Below are positions 63,240 through 64,000 of a stretch of 64,000 nt of DNA, piece by piece. Positions within the stretch are counted from its first letter, which is position 1. Every line of letters starts with the position of its first letter. Both the position numbers and the translations under genes were made by a program. Source of the DNA: Strongylocentrotus droebachiensis. Lineage: Eukaryota > Echinodermata > Echinoidea > Camarodonta > Strongylocentrotidae. The notes beneath the pieces were generated by a model, which saw nothing but the letters and a program-made list of their open reading frames with translations, did not search any database and had not been told where the DNA came from. The stretch lies in the NCBI GenBank assembly GCA_035222895.1, contig JAVYIG010007498.1, positions 37,269 to 101,268 on the forward strand, in the 5' to 3' direction.

Positions 63240-63402
63240 CTATCAAAACAAGAATGAGAAAAGATGAATAGAGTTGAAAATAGAACTATAAAAAGAGGGA
63301 ATATCATTGATTTGTTGATTTTGAAACCGTAAGATAATGACACAATGTCGCTAATTTATGAAATGGTATGAGCCTATCTATACCACACCACGAACAACCA
63401 AG

Positions 63403-64000
63403 CGCGTAGCCAGGATTTCATTTTAGGGGGGGCGGTGGGTGAGCACGCGAAGCGTGCGAATCACTTAAAGAGCGCGCGTAGCGCGCTCCCTAGGGGGGTG
63501 GGTGCAGGGAGGGGAAGTTTCCCCCCTCCCGCGCGAAGCGCAAATGCTTTGAAAAAAGACGATTCGTGTACCTTTCTCGACTCATAATCCTTGTCTGAAT
63601 TCAGTCCGCCCCTCCTGCGCATAGCGCGGAAGCTTTGACGTATTATTAGACAAAGAAGACTATATTGATTTATTAGAGAAAGAAGACGATTCGATGTACC
63701 GTTCTCGACTCTTAATCCTTATCTGAATTCAGTTTCCTCCCCTCCCGCGCAAAGCGCGGAAACTTGAAGTTTCATTAAATTATTAGAGAAAGAAGACGAC
63801 TCGAAATACCCAAGTTCTCGACTCTTAATCCTTGTCTAAATTCAGTCCCCCCCCCCTCCTCCTGCGCGAAGCGCGGAAGCTTTGACGTATTATTAGACAA
63901 AGAAGCTGACGATTCGTTGTACCTTTCCCGACCCTTAATCCTTATCTGTATTCAGTCCCCCTCTTTCGAAGCGCGGAAACTTTGATGTTTCATTTTATTA
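63403..64000. repeat. Tandem repeat with GCGNAAGCGC motifs, continues past the right edge
   Basis: GCGTAGCCAGGATTTCATTT begins a GC-rich block, then units of about 115-120 bp carrying AAGACGATTCG, CGACTCTTAATCCTTGTCTG, AATTCAGTCCCCC and GCGCGAAGCGCGGAAGCTTT repeat about four times to the window end. The start resembles ends of hAT-like repeats. Confidence 0.75.

Overview
The window is AT-rich animal nuclear DNA that lies almost entirely inside one large split gene on the minus strand. I traced 28 coding exons (about 3.68 kb, about 1,226 codons) between 63239 and 1171. They encode a complement C3-like member of the alpha-2-macroglobulin/C3/CD109 thioester protein superfamily. The sequence runs from macroglobulin domain MG2 to the receptor-binding domain (MG8). 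The signal peptide and MG1 lie beyond the right edge, and the C-terminus (in C3 a C345C/NTR domain) lies beyond the left edge. Diagnostic features are the thioester motif GCGEQ, a C3-type catalytic His in VIHQEMI about 113 residues later, a furin-like RKKR site after DVEC (as at the C3 beta/alpha junction), and a Cys-Cys stretch followed by an Arg-Ser bond placed like the C3a end. Exon phases join cleanly except at two places: a one-base frameshift in the first exon of the window (near 63121), and a phase mismatch where a central anaphylatoxin exon should lie (32290-36497) but was not found.

The organism is probably an echinoderm or another marine invertebrate deuterostome. This is inferred from the C3-like gene, long TE-rich introns, RTE-like and L2/CR1-like retroposon remains, and short tRNA-derived retroposons with ATT-type tails. 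No species marker was seen.

Layout by repeats, all in introns or flanks. 1-11.5 kb: SINE pieces, a mariner-type MITE, a degenerate RT fragment, a tRNA-bearing TIR element, a GC-rich Harbinger-like element with a short ORF, and a piggyBac-like MITE with G/C tracts. 11.9-13.1 kb: a 45/48-bp minisatellite that appears to have grown from the 3' end of an RTE-like ORF. 13.8-15.1 kb: a repeat with 157-bp sub-repeats. 16.4-16.9 kb: a GC-rich island and a tandem duplication. 19.4-20.1 kb: a truncated RTE-like RT. 23-24.5 kb: two tandem tRNA-element copies. 32.8-34.8 kb: a 41-bp minisatellite interrupted by a TA-flanked MITE. 41.6-43.1 kb: an unusual TIR element packed with TCTATAGA palindromes. 46-48.7 kb: a nearly full RTE-like LINE. 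53.6-55.4 kb and 58.3-58.7 kb: three snap-back arrays made of inverted minisatellites. 56.2-58 kb: L2/CR1-like RT fragments. 60.4 kb: a hAT MITE with a perfect 8-bp target duplication. 62.7 kb: a 7SL-like SINE head. 63.5-64 kb: a GCGAAGCGC-type tandem repeat running off the edge.

No other host gene was recognised on either strand. Most open frames outside the exons are shadows of repeats.
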